Part shown: one piece after another, positions 46,919-56,347 of the stretch | Layout of the letters: the number at the start of each line of letters is the position of its first letter | Numbering within the stretch: position 1 is the stretch's first letter | Assembly (NCBI RefSeq): GCF_005116575.1 | Contig: NZ_SWCN01000018.1 | Coordinates: 1 to 64,000 of the forward strand | DNA length: 64,000 nucleotides | Origin: Desulforhopalus sp. IMCC35007 | Lineage (GTDB): Bacteria; Desulfobacterota; Desulfobulbia; Desulfobulbales; Desulfocapsaceae | Reading direction: 5' to 3' | Notes under the pieces: generated by a model | Databases searched by the model: none | Seen by the model: only the letters and a program-made list of their open reading frames with translations | What the model was told of the DNA's origin: nothing | Position numbers and translations under genes: made by a program

Positions 46919-47608
46919 ATGGCGTATATCGAGATAGAGGGGCTTTCAAAGGTTTATAATGTCGGCAGGGCGGATGAGCTGACAGCGCTGGCAGATGTTT
47001 CACTCTCCATTGATAGTGGTGAAGTTGCTGTACTTACAGGGTCCAGTGGTTCGGGGAAGACCTCACTGCTTAGTCTTATAGGCTGCATGGCCAGACCCAC
47101 CCAGGGAAAGGTTATTATTGCTGGCAAAGATGTTGCAAAATTGCCTGAAAGGTTTCTTACCGCTGTGAGGAGAAAGCGATTTGGTTTTATTTTCCAGCAG
47201 TTCAATCTGATACGCGATGTATCCGTTCTCGAAAACGTTCTACTGCCGCTCTATCCCCTTGATCTTGGAATGTCGGCCATGAAGGATAAGGCAATGCCGA
47301 TCCTGGAAAAGCTTAAAATTTCTCACAAAAAAAACCTGAAGGTAAAAAACCTTTCAGGTGGAGAGCAGCAGAGAGTTGCTATTGCAAGGGCGCTTATCAA
47401 TGAGCCAGAGGTGATTATAGCAGACGAGCCAACCGCCCACCTTGACAGGCGGCTGGCCCAGGAGTTTCTCGATATTCTGGAGGTACTCAATCACGAAGGG
47501 AAAACAATTGTCATTGCAACCCATGACCCCTTTGTCTATGACAACCGTCTCGTTGGAAAAACTGTATCCATGCGGGATGGCAGGATTGAAGGAGTAACAA
47601 TACATTGA
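46919..47608 (+). CDS. ABC transporter ATP-binding protein, LolD/MacB type
   Basis: 229 residues. Walker A (GSSGSGKTS), LSGGEQQRVAIARAL, and Walker B with IIADEPTAHLD are intact. It pairs with the preceding permease, 3 bp away. Confidence 0.93.
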   Translation: MAYIEIEGLSKVYNVGRADELTALADVSLSIDSGEVAVLTGSSGSGKTSLLSLIGCMARPTQGKVIIAGKDVAKLPERFLTAVRRKRFGFIFQQFNLIRDVSVLENVLLPLYPLDLGMSAMKDKAMPILEKLKISHKKNLKVKNLSGGEQQRVAIARALINEPEVIIADEPTAHLDRRLAQEFLDILEVLNHEGKTIVIATHDPFVYDNRLVGKTVSMRDGRIEGVTIH

Positions 47609-48612
47609 TTTTGCATCCCGGTATAATTGGCCTGCTTGTCGGGTCGGTCATAACCCTGCTGATGGTTTTCCATGCAGCGGTTACAGGGGCCATTGTGCTA
47701 TACAGATGGGATTTTTCAAGCAGCTCTCAGTATCAGCTGTCTCTTGAGAGAAAAACCTACCTTGTCTCCACCCTTGTTAATTATGGCCTGGCATTTCAAG
47801 TGGCCTCGGCTGTTCTATTTGTTTATACGGTGGATGACATTCACCAGCTGTTTGTGGGAGCGATGTGTGCGACAGGTTCCCTCAACGCAAATCCCATAGG
47901 CTGGTACGCTTTGTTGTCAAAAATTGCAGTACTGTTTCTTTCGGGGTTCTGGCTGGCTCTCAATTACGTTGATTCAAGGCTGGAAGAGTCTCCTTATGTT
48001 AAGTTAAAGTATGGACTTCTCATTGGTTTGTTTCCATTTCTCGTTTTGGATCTGATCCTACAGTTCTTCTATTTTTTGGGTCTTGATCCAGCAATCATCA
48101 CCTCCTGCTGTGGCTCACTGTTTGGTGGTGACAGTAACTCTGTCGCGAGCAGTGTTGCTTCCGTTCCAGTTGTTCCTGCAATGATTGTCTTTTATCTACT
48201 GGGAGCTGGCTTGATTTTCCTGTCTGTTGCTGTTCTTTATTTCGTCTCAGATCTGTTGCGTTATCTTTATGCAGTTTTGTCAGCATCATTTTTTGTTGTT
48301 TCAATTGTTGCGATTATCTCATTTGTTTCAATTTACATATACGAGCTTCCCACCCATCATTGCCCCTTCGATATGTTGCAGAGAGGATATCACTTTGTAG
48401 GTTATCCTCTTTATTTCACACTATTTCTTGCCGTTTATTTTGGCATGTTGCCTGGCCTGTTTTGTCCCCTGAAGAGAAATGTGGGAATGAATACTATTCT
48501 TTCTAAGATAGAGAGGCCCTGGATCTACTGGTGCCTCGGTAATACTGTACTCTGTATGTCCTTGGTGACATACACCATCTGTTTCAGCAACCTTACACTT
48601 TTTTCCGATTAA
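47605..48612 (+). CDS. Polytopic membrane protein with Cys/His motifs
   Basis: 335 residues with about eight hydrophobic segments. Loops carry possible metal ligands: TSCCGS near residue 167, ELPTHHCPFDM near 250, and GLFCPL near 290. The TTG start overlaps the stop of the ATPase gene and is preceded by GGAG. No family recognised; it may be the membrane partner or copper acceptor of the ABC system. Confidence 0.75.
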   Translation: MILHPGIIGLLVGSVITLLMVFHAAVTGAIVLYRWDFSSSSQYQLSLERKTYLVSTLVNYGLAFQVASAVLFVYTVDDIHQLFVGAMCATGSLNANPIGWYALLSKIAVLFLSGFWLALNYVDSRLEESPYVKLKYGLLIGLFPFLVLDLILQFFYFLGLDPAIITSCCGSLFGGDSNSVASSVASVPVVPAMIVFYLLGAGLIFLSVAVLYFVSDLLRYLYAVLSASFFVVSIVAIISFVSIYIYELPTHHCPFDMLQRGYHFVGYPLYFTLFLAVYFGMLPGLFCPLKRNVGMNTILSKIERPWIYWCLGNTVLCMSLVTYTICFSNLTLFSD

Positions 48613-48643
48613 TAGTTTGAGCTAAAGAATAACGTAAACTGAT

Positions 48644-50500
48644 ATGTCAAATGCAAAAGACACGTTCATAACTGATAATCGAATCACAGTCGATGATGAT
48701 TCTAGTAGTGGGGTCTGTCAGCACTCCATGGGGAGTATTAAAAGAATTTTCAGGGCACTACCGGACGCGATTCTATGTGTGGATTATAGCCAGCGGATTA
48801 TAATGCTTAATCCTGCGATGGAGGATATTCTCGGATACCGTGAGGATGAGCTGCTTGGACAACAACATTTTTATTTATATGGTAGTAAAGAAGAATATGA
48901 AGCAACGTTTAACGAGAGATTACGGCTTCCTGAAGAGGAGGCAAAAAAACCATATGTCGTAAAATTAAAAAAAAAGGATGGTACTTTTTTTTCCGCAGAA
49001 GTTACCAGCTCCGTTGTGAAGGGAAGAGATGGAGATACAATTTTTTTTCTCCATCTGATGCGTGATATTACGGAACGTAAAAGATTAGAAGATCAGTTAC
49101 GCGAGTTGGAACAAAAATATAGGACGGTGGCTGATTTTGCCTACGACTGGGAATGCTGGAGGCTTCCGGATGGAGGGTTCAAATTTGTTTCCCCATCGTG
49201 CGAGAGGATAACTGGATATACAGCATCCCAGTTCATGAGTTATCCCGGGTTGCTTCGGGATATAATTGTACCGGAAGATCGTGACCTCTGGGATCGATAT
49301 CAGGAAAACCTAGCCGTTAATATGAAACAGGAGGCGTTGCAGTTTCGTATTTTGAGAAGGGATGGGGATATTCGCTGGGTTGAACATGTCTGTCAACCCG
49401 TCATTGGGAAAAACCATGAATTGCTTGGTTACCGCACAAGTAACAGAGATATTACCAAACGAAAGCTCAACGAAAATGAGTTGCGCCAGGCACTTTTTAA
49501 GATAAAGGAATATCAGGAACAGCTTGAAGCCGAGAGTGTCTACCTCAGGGAAGAGATGAAGCGTGCCAACAGGCATGCTGATATCATCGGTGGCAGTAAT
49601 GCCATACAGTACGTTTTTTTCAAGATAGAGCAGATTGCAGCAAATGATACCTCTGTGCTTCTGCTCGGCGAGACAGGAACAGGAAAAGAACTCATTGCCA
49701 GAGCCATACATACTACAGGTACGCGCAGCGATCGACCTCTAATTATCATTAACTGTGCAACTCTTCCCGCCAATCTCATAGAAAGTGAACTTTTTGGTCA
49801 TGAAAAAGGATCTTTTACAAGCGCCCACAGTAAACAGATTGGACGATTTGAACTTGCTGATAAGGGAACTATTTTTCTTGATGAAATAGGCGAACTGCCC
49901 CTTGCACTTCAATCAAAATTACTTCGGGTTCTGCAGGAAGGAGAATTTGAAAGACTTGGTGGCACGAAGACCATTAAAGTGGATGTTCGTGTTATTGCAG
50001 CAACTAATCGGGACCTTGAGGAAGAAGTTAAAAAAGGGACGTTCCGAAAAGATCTATGGTACAGGCTCAATGTTTTTCCTATTACAGCACCACCCTTAAG
50101 AGATAGAGCTGAAGATATCGCCCTGCTGGCACGATATTTCACTGATCGTTTTGCCAAAAAACAGCGTAAAACCATCAACTACATACCTTCCCATATAATT
50201 GAACAACTTGAGGGCTATAGCTGGCCTGGAAATGTTCGAGAGCTTGAAAATGTTATTGAAAGGGCTGTTATCAACACGACTGGTGACAAGCTTAACATGG
50301 TGGATGACCTTTGTAAAAGCACCAAGCAGGTTGAAAAAAAATTTCAGAGCATGGAAGCAATGGAGCGTGATTACATATTTCAGGTACTTGAAGCAACCAA
50401 CTGGAAGGTGAGTGGTAAGAACAGTGCTTCTGAAATTTTAGGACTTAAAAGAAGCACACTCAGAGCCAAAATCGACAAGCTTAATATCACCAAACTGTAA
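48644..50500 (+). CDS. PAS-PAS sigma-54-dependent transcriptional activator
   Basis: 618 residues. Two PAS domains (about 30-145 and 150-275) are followed by a coiled coil (about 280-310), AAA+ domain (about 315-545, [26 protein letters not shown]) and a Fis-type helix-turn-helix ([15 protein letters not shown]). The sigma-54 contact loop reads GSFTSA instead of GAFTGA. No membrane segment or receiver, so it senses an intracellular signal through PAS. It lies immediately upstream of the -24/-12 promoter of the oxidase operon and is its likely activator. Confidence 0.92.
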   Translation: MSNAKDTFITDNRITVDDDSSSGVCQHSMGSIKRIFRALPDAILCVDYSQRIIMLNPAMEDILGYREDELLGQQHFYLYGSKEEYEATFNERLRLPEEEAKKPYVVKLKKKDGTFFSAEVTSSVVKGRDGDTIFFLHLMRDITERKRLEDQLRELEQKYRTVADFAYDWECWRLPDGGFKFVSPSCERITGYTASQFMSYPGLLRDIIVPEDRDLWDRYQENLAVNMKQEALQFRILRRDGDIRWVEHVCQPVIGKNHELLGYRTSNRDITKRKLNENELRQALFKIKEYQEQLEAESVYLREEMKRANRHADIIGGSNAIQYVFFKIEQIAANDTSVLLLGETGTGKELIARAIHTTGTRSDRPLIIINCATLPANLIESELFGHEKGSFTSAHSKQIGRFELADKGTIFLDEIGELPLALQSKLLRVLQEGEFERLGGTKTIKVDVRVIAATNRDLEEEVKKGTFRKDLWYRLNVFPITAPPLRDRAEDIALLARYFTDRFAKKQRKTINYIPSHIIEQLEGYSWPGNVRELENVIERAVINTTGDKLNMVDDLCKSTKQVEKKFQSMEAMERDYIFQVLEATNWKVSGKNSASEILGLKRSTLRAKIDKLNITKL

Positions 50501-50544
50501 TTCTTGGTTATTTAGAGTAATATTTCCTCCCATATACCGTCTAA

Positions 50545-50588
50545 AATGGCGGCCATATTTAGCCACATGGCCATATGTGGCCGCCATT
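50545..50588. promoter_or_regulatory. Nested dyad, candidate enhancer site for the sigma-54 activator
   Basis: Outer arms AATGGCGGCCA (50545-50555) and TGGCCGCCATT (50578-50588) are perfect complements. An inner pair GCCACAT (50562-50568) and ATGTGGC (50575-50581) is nested in them. It ends about 90 bp upstream of the -24 element, the usual place for an upstream activator site. It could also act as the terminator of the activator gene; no strong T run follows. Confidence 0.55.
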
Positions 50589-50677
50589 CTATTTTTAGTT
50601 TCCTCCTTATTTTCTCTATCTTTCACCCTTTGTCTATCATAACAACGAGTTATTTTTAGTACCACAGAGTGGTATAG

Positions 50678-50695
50678 TTGGCACGATAATTGATA
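50678..50695 (+). promoter_or_regulatory. Sigma-54 (-24/-12) promoter of the oxidase operon
   Basis: TTGGCACGATAATTGATA has a perfect -24 box (TTGGCACG) and a -12 box TTGAT, with GG and GA spaced 10 bp apart. The second base of the -12 GC is changed. It lies 55 bp before the ABM gene and just after the activator gene. Confidence 0.7.
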
Positions 50696-50749
50696 ACAAT
50701 TCTTATTATAGGTCTGGATTGGTAAGACCTTTTTAGTGGGGGAGGGGTG

Positions 50750-51049
50750 ATGATTCTTAGTGTTATCAAAATGCATGGACTTGCAGGAAAAAGAAGGGAA
50801 ATCCTGCAGACAATCAAGGAATTGGTCTCTAGGGCGACGCAGGAAAAAGGATGTATGGCTACAGCTTATTATGAAGTTATCGATAATAAAGATATCCATT
50901 ACATCCTGGAAAACTGGAAAACGGAGGAAGATCTTGAAAGATATAAACGTTCAAAAGCATACAAAGTCTTGCTTGGGCTTGAAGCCCTACTCGCAGGACC
51001 GCTTGAAATTCAACACACTATTCAGTGTGAATCAGAGGTCAAACTCTGA
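50750..51049 (+). CDS. ABM-family (YgiN-like) monooxygenase domain protein
   Basis: About 99 residues, a single dimeric alpha/beta barrel: VIKMHGLAGKRREILQTI, ATQEKGCMATAYYEV, YILENWKTEEDLERYKRSKA. Relatives oxidise quinols or degrade haem, or have no known activity. GGGGGAGGGG precedes the start; GTG 50747 is an alternative. It heads the sigma-54 operon. With secreted oxidases downstream, a quinone or redox function is plausible but unproved. Confidence 0.82.
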   Translation: MILSVIKMHGLAGKRREILQTIKELVSRATQEKGCMATAYYEVIDNKDIHYILENWKTEEDLERYKRSKAYKVLLGLEALLAGPLEIQHTIQCESEVKL

Positions 51050-51151
51050 TAGGGATGAGGATACCTGGCAGTTCTTCGGCCTTACAAATCAAGGTAATGT
51101 TGAGCGCAGGTCTCATTCTCAATCGTTAATAATCGAAAGAGGGGGGAGGAC

Positions 51152-54100
51152 GTGAAAATACGAAATCAGCGGTATCAACCCATCTATTGGAATGTAATGG
51201 TGGCAGTAGTAGCCATTGGTCTTTTGGCGCTTGGTGCAAACGATGCACAGGCGCTGAGAGGAATAAATTTATTTAACTCTGATGGAACGCCATTGCCTGC
51301 GGGCACGTCGTTTCGTTGGTTGGTGGAGGAAGATAAAACCTATCATGTGCCGTTAAATCCTAATGGCACGGTTGAAATGCTGGGGAACGCGCCGGCATTA
51401 GACCCCAACTGGATGGTAGAACAACCCTTGTCAGATAGACGAACTTTGTCAGTCAGCTTTCACCGCAGTTATATGCCTGTGGTGGATAGTGGTAACCAGG
51501 ATGATCTCAGGAGCAAACTGAGGAGTCTTGATCTGGGACCGGTAACAAGTGCAAGAAATTATTATATCTCTGTCCTGCCAGATTCCGGTTATGCCATCAG
51601 TGGTGCATCCTTTAAAGGGAGTGACAGGCGTGTTGATGTATATGTTACTCCTGCACCTACTCCGACAGCTCAAATCACCATTTTTGCCCATGAAGACATT
51701 GCTCCTATAAATAATGTTTGGGATCAGGGTGAAGAGGGGATCGGCGGCTTCTCAATCATTTTAGAGGATGCCGGTGGGAAATATGGTGCCTCAGCAGGAA
51801 TTCAAAGCGCTGACGCATTTGGAAATCCACTTTGTACAACCTATAATGCTGATGGCTCTGTGAATGTGATGGGAAGTGGTTGTACCACCGGCCCTGATGG
51901 CAGGGTAGTTATCAAAAATCTGGCGCCAGGAAAATATGGAATCATCGTTGTTCCAAACGACGATAGTAAATGGGTTCAGACGTCTACTATCGAAGGTACC
52001 AAGCTAATCGACGCCTGGGTTAAAGCCAATGAACCAGAATTTTTTGGTGAGTTTGGTCCTCCAGGCCCCCACGTTTCTGTGGGCTTTGTACCTCTTGATC
52101 CTGTAACAGGAACACATAAATCTCCAAAACTTTCGGGCGGTTCTGCGGTCTCCGGTAATGTCGTTAATCTGCATCTGTCCCGGCCACCTGACGCTCAATT
52201 TTATGCGGGTGGTGCATTTCCTCACACGACCCCTTGGGTAGGTCTCAATGAAATGGCCGGTGGTGTGCTTGGTGACGGCCTGTATGCGGCACGGACCAAT
52301 GAAGGTGCATTTACAATCCCAGATGTTCCGCCAGGTGATTACCAGTTGGTTGTTTGGGATGACAATCTTGACATCGTTTTTGCAAAAAACACTGTCACTG
52401 TGGCTGCTGATGGCTCGTGTAACGGACTGAGTGGCTGTAACCTTGGTGATGTTCCTGTTTTCCAGTGGTTCACACGGCTTGAAAATCACGTATTCTATGA
52501 TGCTAATGGGAATGGTAAAAGAGAAGATAGTGAAGTTGAAACTGGAATCGGGGAGCAGAATGTAAATTTACGTTTCCGTGACGGTACTATCTACCAGGCC
52601 TTTCCAACTGATGGTGATGGTTTTGTTCCTTTTGATCAGGTGTTTCCATTTTTCTCATGGCTGGTTGCTGAAGTGGATTTTGCACGATTTAAGGCAACTG
52701 GTTCGACGGTAACTGTTGATGATGGTGGCCCTGTACCTTTTGGGGATGCACTTTCCTTTGGAGGTCAACTTAATCCTCAAAAACAAAATGTTCCATTTGA
52801 CCCTGATGCAAACGTTTATGGTGACACATGGACAAGGACTGAAGTAGGTCCTGTCTTAACCCATGCTTTCCAGGGTTTTCTTGGTCAGACCAGTGTTATT
52901 GAATGGGGAAAAACCCTTTATGGTTTTGGGGAGAACGGGGGTATCTCCGGTATGGTAATGTACGCGGTTACCCGTGCTGAAGATGATCCCGAGTATGCTG
53001 CTGCTGAACCATGGGAACCAGGTATCCCGGGAGTAACCGTTAATCTGTATGATGCCAACGGAAATTACCTCATGTCAACAGAAACTGACAGTTGGGATGG
53101 AAGCCTGCCTGAGAATTGTCAACATGGTGTAAACGATAGCGATGGTTTTCCAGGCAACGAAACCGACGATCCTTATAAGTTTCGTGGTCAGCCTACAGAC
53201 TGTTACGATGGTCTGCGCAACTGGAATCAGGTTCGTCCAGGCGTCTTTGATGGTGGTTATGCCTTTGGCCCTGAATTCAGTATCAGTCAGGACTTTTTTG
53301 GGGTGAAGCCAGATTGGATTAATGTTCCAGATTCGAGTACTCCAGAAAGTGCGGATATCGGTTATTTGGCTCCCGGCAAATATCTTGTGGAAGTCGAAGT
53401 TCCGGCTGGGTATGAAGTAATCCGTTCCCAGGATAAGAATGTGGACTTTGGTGCTGAGTTTGTACCCGTTCCACAATTGTTACCCCCAGTATGTGTTGGT
53501 GAAGACTATATTGTGCCAGACGAATTGGCCCTGTTTCCTGGGGTAGCAGCTCCAAAAGCAGGCCAGACCCTGCAGACATGTGATGTAAAAGAGATATTCT
53601 TGAGTGGTAATCAAAATGCTGCTGTTGATTTCTCACTCTTTACCGAGGTTCCTATTTCTGGCCATATCATCGGGTTTATATTGGATGATACAGCCAATGA
53701 GTATGACCCCGCTTCACCGCAGTTTGGTGAAAAATACGCTCCACCATTTCTACCCGTTTCAATCCGAGATTGGACAGGCCAGGAAATCAGCCGCACAGTA
53801 TCCGATGAATATGGAGTGTACAACGCTCTTGTACCCTCTACTTTTACAGAAAATCTCCCACAACCAAGTGGGATTTCTCCAAACATGCTGACCACCTGTA
53901 TGAATGCCAAAACCATGGTGGACGGCAGTCCAGACCCGTTGCATAATCCGCAGTACAGTCAATTCTGTTACACCTTCCAGTATATGCCTGGTTCAACCAC
54001 ATATCTGGATACTCCTGTTGTTCCTGTAGCAGCTTTTGCCGGGCCTGACCAGTTTCCACTTGACTGTGAACTTGAAGCAGGAACACCTCGGATTGAGAGT

Positions 54101-56275
54101 GTCACTGTTCCCAATAACTCAGTTGGTGGTGGACCATATGTTCCTGCAAATAATAGTGGTCTCACTAACTCTGGTCAGACTATGACGATTAGATCGATGG
54201 GCAGAGTTCTTGTACCGAATCCCGCCTATGATGGAGTTGGTGGTTTAGAGCCCAAAAATATCAGACGGGATTACCGCTTTGGTGGACCTAATAATCAAGG
54301 CACTGTAACTCTTGGCGGCATACCACTTCCTGTTATTAGTTGGACCCAGCGGGAAATAACTGTCGACGTTTCTAATATTAACTTTGGTTCCGTTGGTGGC
54401 AAGCAGTTAACTGTTACCCGTGCAAACGGTAATGCAACGGTAACCGGGCTGACCGTGCAGGTTGGACTGAGAAATGGTTCAAATGTTGTCGTCGTCAGTG
54501 ATGGCGGCTCTATTCAGGATGCTATCAACGCTGCAGGTCGTAATGATCTGATTCTGGTTGGACCAGGATCTTACAATGAAATGATCATTATGTGGAAGCC
54601 TGTCCAATTGCAAGGCTGGGGTGAGGGTTCTACCTTTATTAATGCAATCAAAACCCCATTTGAAAAACTTGCAGCATGGCGTACCTTGGCAGAAAGCCTG
54701 CTTGGAGACGGAACTAACGGTGATATCGATCTTATTCCCGGACAGGGATTGGGCTTTGGTGGAATTGAGCCTACAACATTCTTTGGTGAAGAAGGAGCAG
54801 GTGTCTTTGTTGCCGCAAAATCTAGTGGGCCAAACAGGTTCAGACTTAATCGGAACCGTGGCGCACGTATAGACGGGTTTAACATCTCCGGTGCTGATAC
54901 AGGCGGTGGTGTGGTGGTCAATGGCTATGCAGACTATCTTGAGATCTCAAACCTGAAAATCCAAAATAACAGTGCCTTCTATGCAGCAGGTATTCGAGTG
55001 GGTCACCCATTTGTAAGCATTGACGGCCAACCTACTGATGCAGAAAATAATTACGTAAATATTCATCATAATACCGTAAATCAGAACGGTGGCCTTGACG
55101 GTGCTGGTGGAGGTATCGGTATTTATAGCGGATCAGACTCCTATAAGGTGAGCAATAACTACGTTTGCGGAAACTTTACCACTGCAGATGGTGCAGGTAT
55201 TGCCCATTATGGTCTCAGTGACAGAAACAACAATAATAGCACGTATCCCGAGATATCTCAGAATACGGTTATTTTTAACGAAAACTTCAACCAGGGAGCC
55301 CCTACCAACGGTGGTGGTATTCTTGTTGCGGGTAAACCTCCGCTGGCAGTTGGTCAATTGTCTCAAGGTGCTGGTAATGTAAAAATTGAAGGCAACTTGA
55401 TTCAGGGTAATTCAGCTGGCGCCGGTGACGGTGGTGGTATCCAGCTTAGTCGCGTTAACGGAGAGGATGTTAGAATCGTTGGTGGTGGCAATAATCGTCG
55501 AGTTGCAGTCGACTATATTGTTGATATCGTTAACAATATTATTGTAAACAATGTTGCGGCACAGGCCGGTGGTGGTATTTCTATCCAGGATGCATTGGAT
55601 GTAAATATTTTATACAACACCATCGCCCACAATGACAACACCTCAACCAGTGGTAACGCATTTTCACCTGGTATTCCTTCGCAGTCTAATCCACAACCGG
55701 GAGCGGGAGTTGCATCCCACGCTCATTTGGACCTTAGTCTGCCTGCAGCACTAGATCCCGGGTTTTCTGACCCTGCTCTCAGCAATAATATCGTTTGGCA
55801 GAATAGGATGTTCTACTGGCTGCTCGAGGAGGCCGCAGATCAAACATCGGTTCTTACAGGGCTCTGTCCGGATATAGGCGGCGCAGTGGGCTTATCTTGT
55901 GGCTCTACCGTAGTCTATGATGATCTGGCTGTGATAGGCACTGGAAATGCGGCTGACGATCTGACCTGCACCAGCTGTCTTGAGACAAACCTCACCGATG
56001 ATCCAGCTTTTGTCGCAGGAACCTTCAATGGCAACCGTGAAACAACAACCTTCCTGCCAGAGGTAAATACAGCAATAGCGGCTCCACCTGCTCTTGATGA
56101 AGGTGGTAACTTTATCCGACTGCGCTACGGGCCTCTTACGCAGACCGCGGATTTTCATATCCAGGCGGGATCTGATGCTGTTGATGCAGGTACTCTTAGT
56201 TTCATAACTCGTGATTTTGATCTTGAGCCTCGACCTTCAGGCCTTGCGTCTGATATCGGTGCTGACGAGTTATAA
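51152..56275 (+). CDS. Large secreted protein with CNA-B/SdrD-like, IPT-like and beta-helix regions
   Basis: 1707 residues. GTG start follows a strong ribosome site (GGGGGGAGGA). A signal peptide (NVMVAVVAIGLLALGANDAQ) leads into four or more prealbumin/SdrD-B-like units: DQGEEGIGGFSIILEDA, DANGNGKREDSEVETGIGEQ, EPGIPGVTVNLYDANGNY, PPFLPVSIRDWTGQEIS. An IPT/TIG-like part (about 970-1100) follows, and then a right-handed beta-helix (about 1110-1580) with repeated short runs such as NNIIVNNVAAQAGGGI. Extracellular or outer-membrane scaffold is likely. Two cysteine pairs (SCGS, CTSCLE) lie near the C-terminus. Function not recognised. Confidence 0.82.
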   Translation: MKIRNQRYQPIYWNVMVAVVAIGLLALGANDAQALRGINLFNSDGTPLPAGTSFRWLVEEDKTYHVPLNPNGTVEMLGNAPALDPNWMVEQPLSDRRTLSVSFHRSYMPVVDSGNQDDLRSKLRSLDLGPVTSARNYYISVLPDSGYAISGASFKGSDRRVDVYVTPAPTPTAQITIFAHEDIAPINNVWDQGEEGIGGFSIILEDAGGKYGASAGIQSADAFGNPLCTTYNADGSVNVMGSGCTTGPDGRVVIKNLAPGKYGIIVVPNDDSKWVQTSTIEGTKLIDAWVKANEPEFFGEFGPPGPHVSVGFVPLDPVTGTHKSPKLSGGSAVSGNVVNLHLSRPPDAQFYAGGAFPHTTPWVGLNEMAGGVLGDGLYAARTNEGAFTIPDVPPGDYQLVVWDDNLDIVFAKNTVTVAADGSCNGLSGCNLGDVPVFQWFTRLENHVFYDANGNGKREDSEVETGIGEQNVNLRFRDGTIYQAFPTDGDGFVPFDQVFPFFSWLVAEVDFARFKATGSTVTVDDGGPVPFGDALSFGGQLNPQKQNVPFDPDANVYGDTWTRTEVGPVLTHAFQGFLGQTSVIEWGKTLYGFGENGGISGMVMYAVTRAEDDPEYAAAEPWEPGIPGVTVNLYDANGNYLMSTETDSWDGSLPENCQHGVNDSDGFPGNETDDPYKFRGQPTDCYDGLRNWNQVRPGVFDGGYAFGPEFSISQDFFGVKPDWINVPDSSTPESADIGYLAPGKYLVEVEVPAGYEVIRSQDKNVDFGAEFVPVPQLLPPVCVGEDYIVPDELALFPGVAAPKAGQTLQTCDVKEIFLSGNQNAAVDFSLFTEVPISGHIIGFILDDTANEYDPASPQFGEKYAPPFLPVSIRDWTGQEISRTVSDEYGVYNALVPSTFTENLPQPSGISPNMLTTCMNAKTMVDGSPDPLHNPQYSQFCYTFQYMPGSTTYLDTPVVPVAAFAGPDQFPLDCELEAGTPRIESVTVPNNSVGGGPYVPANNSGLTNSGQTMTIRSMGRVLVPNPAYDGVGGLEPKNIRRDYRFGGPNNQGTVTLGGIPLPVISWTQREITVDVSNINFGSVGGKQLTVTRANGNATVTGLTVQVGLRNGSNVVVVSDGGSIQDAINAAGRNDLILVGPGSYNEMIIMWKPVQLQGWGEGSTFINAIKTPFEKLAAWRTLAESLLGDGTNGDIDLIPGQGLGFGGIEPTTFFGEEGAGVFVAAKSSGPNRFRLNRNRGARIDGFNISGADTGGGVVVNGYADYLEISNLKIQNNSAFYAAGIRVGHPFVSIDGQPTDAENNYVNIHHNTVNQNGGLDGAGGGIGIYSGSDSYKVSNNYVCGNFTTADGAGIAHYGLSDRNNNNSTYPEISQNTVIFNENFNQGAPTNGGGILVAGKPPLAVGQLSQGAGNVKIEGNLIQGNSAGAGDGGGIQLSRVNGEDVRIVGGGNNRRVAVDYIVDIVNNIIVNNVAAQAGGGISIQDALDVNILYNTIAHNDNTSTSGNAFSPGIPSQSNPQPGAGVASHAHLDLSLPAALDPGFSDPALSNNIVWQNRMFYWLLEEAADQTSVLTGLCPDIGGAVGLSCGSTVVYDDLAVIGTGNAADDLTCTSCLETNLTDDPAFVAGTFNGNRETTTFLPEVNTAIAAPPALDEGGNFIRLRYGPLTQTADFHIQAGSDAVDAGTLSFITRDFDLEPRPSGLASDIGADEL

Positions 56276-56299
56276 CAACAGCAACCAGGTATCATAAAA

Positions 56300-56326
56300 C
56301 TTCCGGGCGGGAATCCCGCCCGGAAG
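56300..56326 (+). other. 12-bp perfect hairpin inside the operon
   Basis: CTTCCGGGCGGG, a 3-base loop, then CCCGCCCGGAAG. It is very stable but lacks a T run, so it looks like an RNA stabiliser, processing site or weak attenuator between the giant gene and the first oxidase gene, rather than a full terminator. Confidence 0.65.
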
Positions 56327-56347
56327 ATCGATATAGGTGGTGAAATT

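Noticed and set aside
50545-50588. Reading the nested dyad only as the terminator of the activator gene
   Set aside because: There is no strong T run after the stem, the loop is itself a dyad, and the spacing to the -24 box suits an enhancer. Both roles remain possible.
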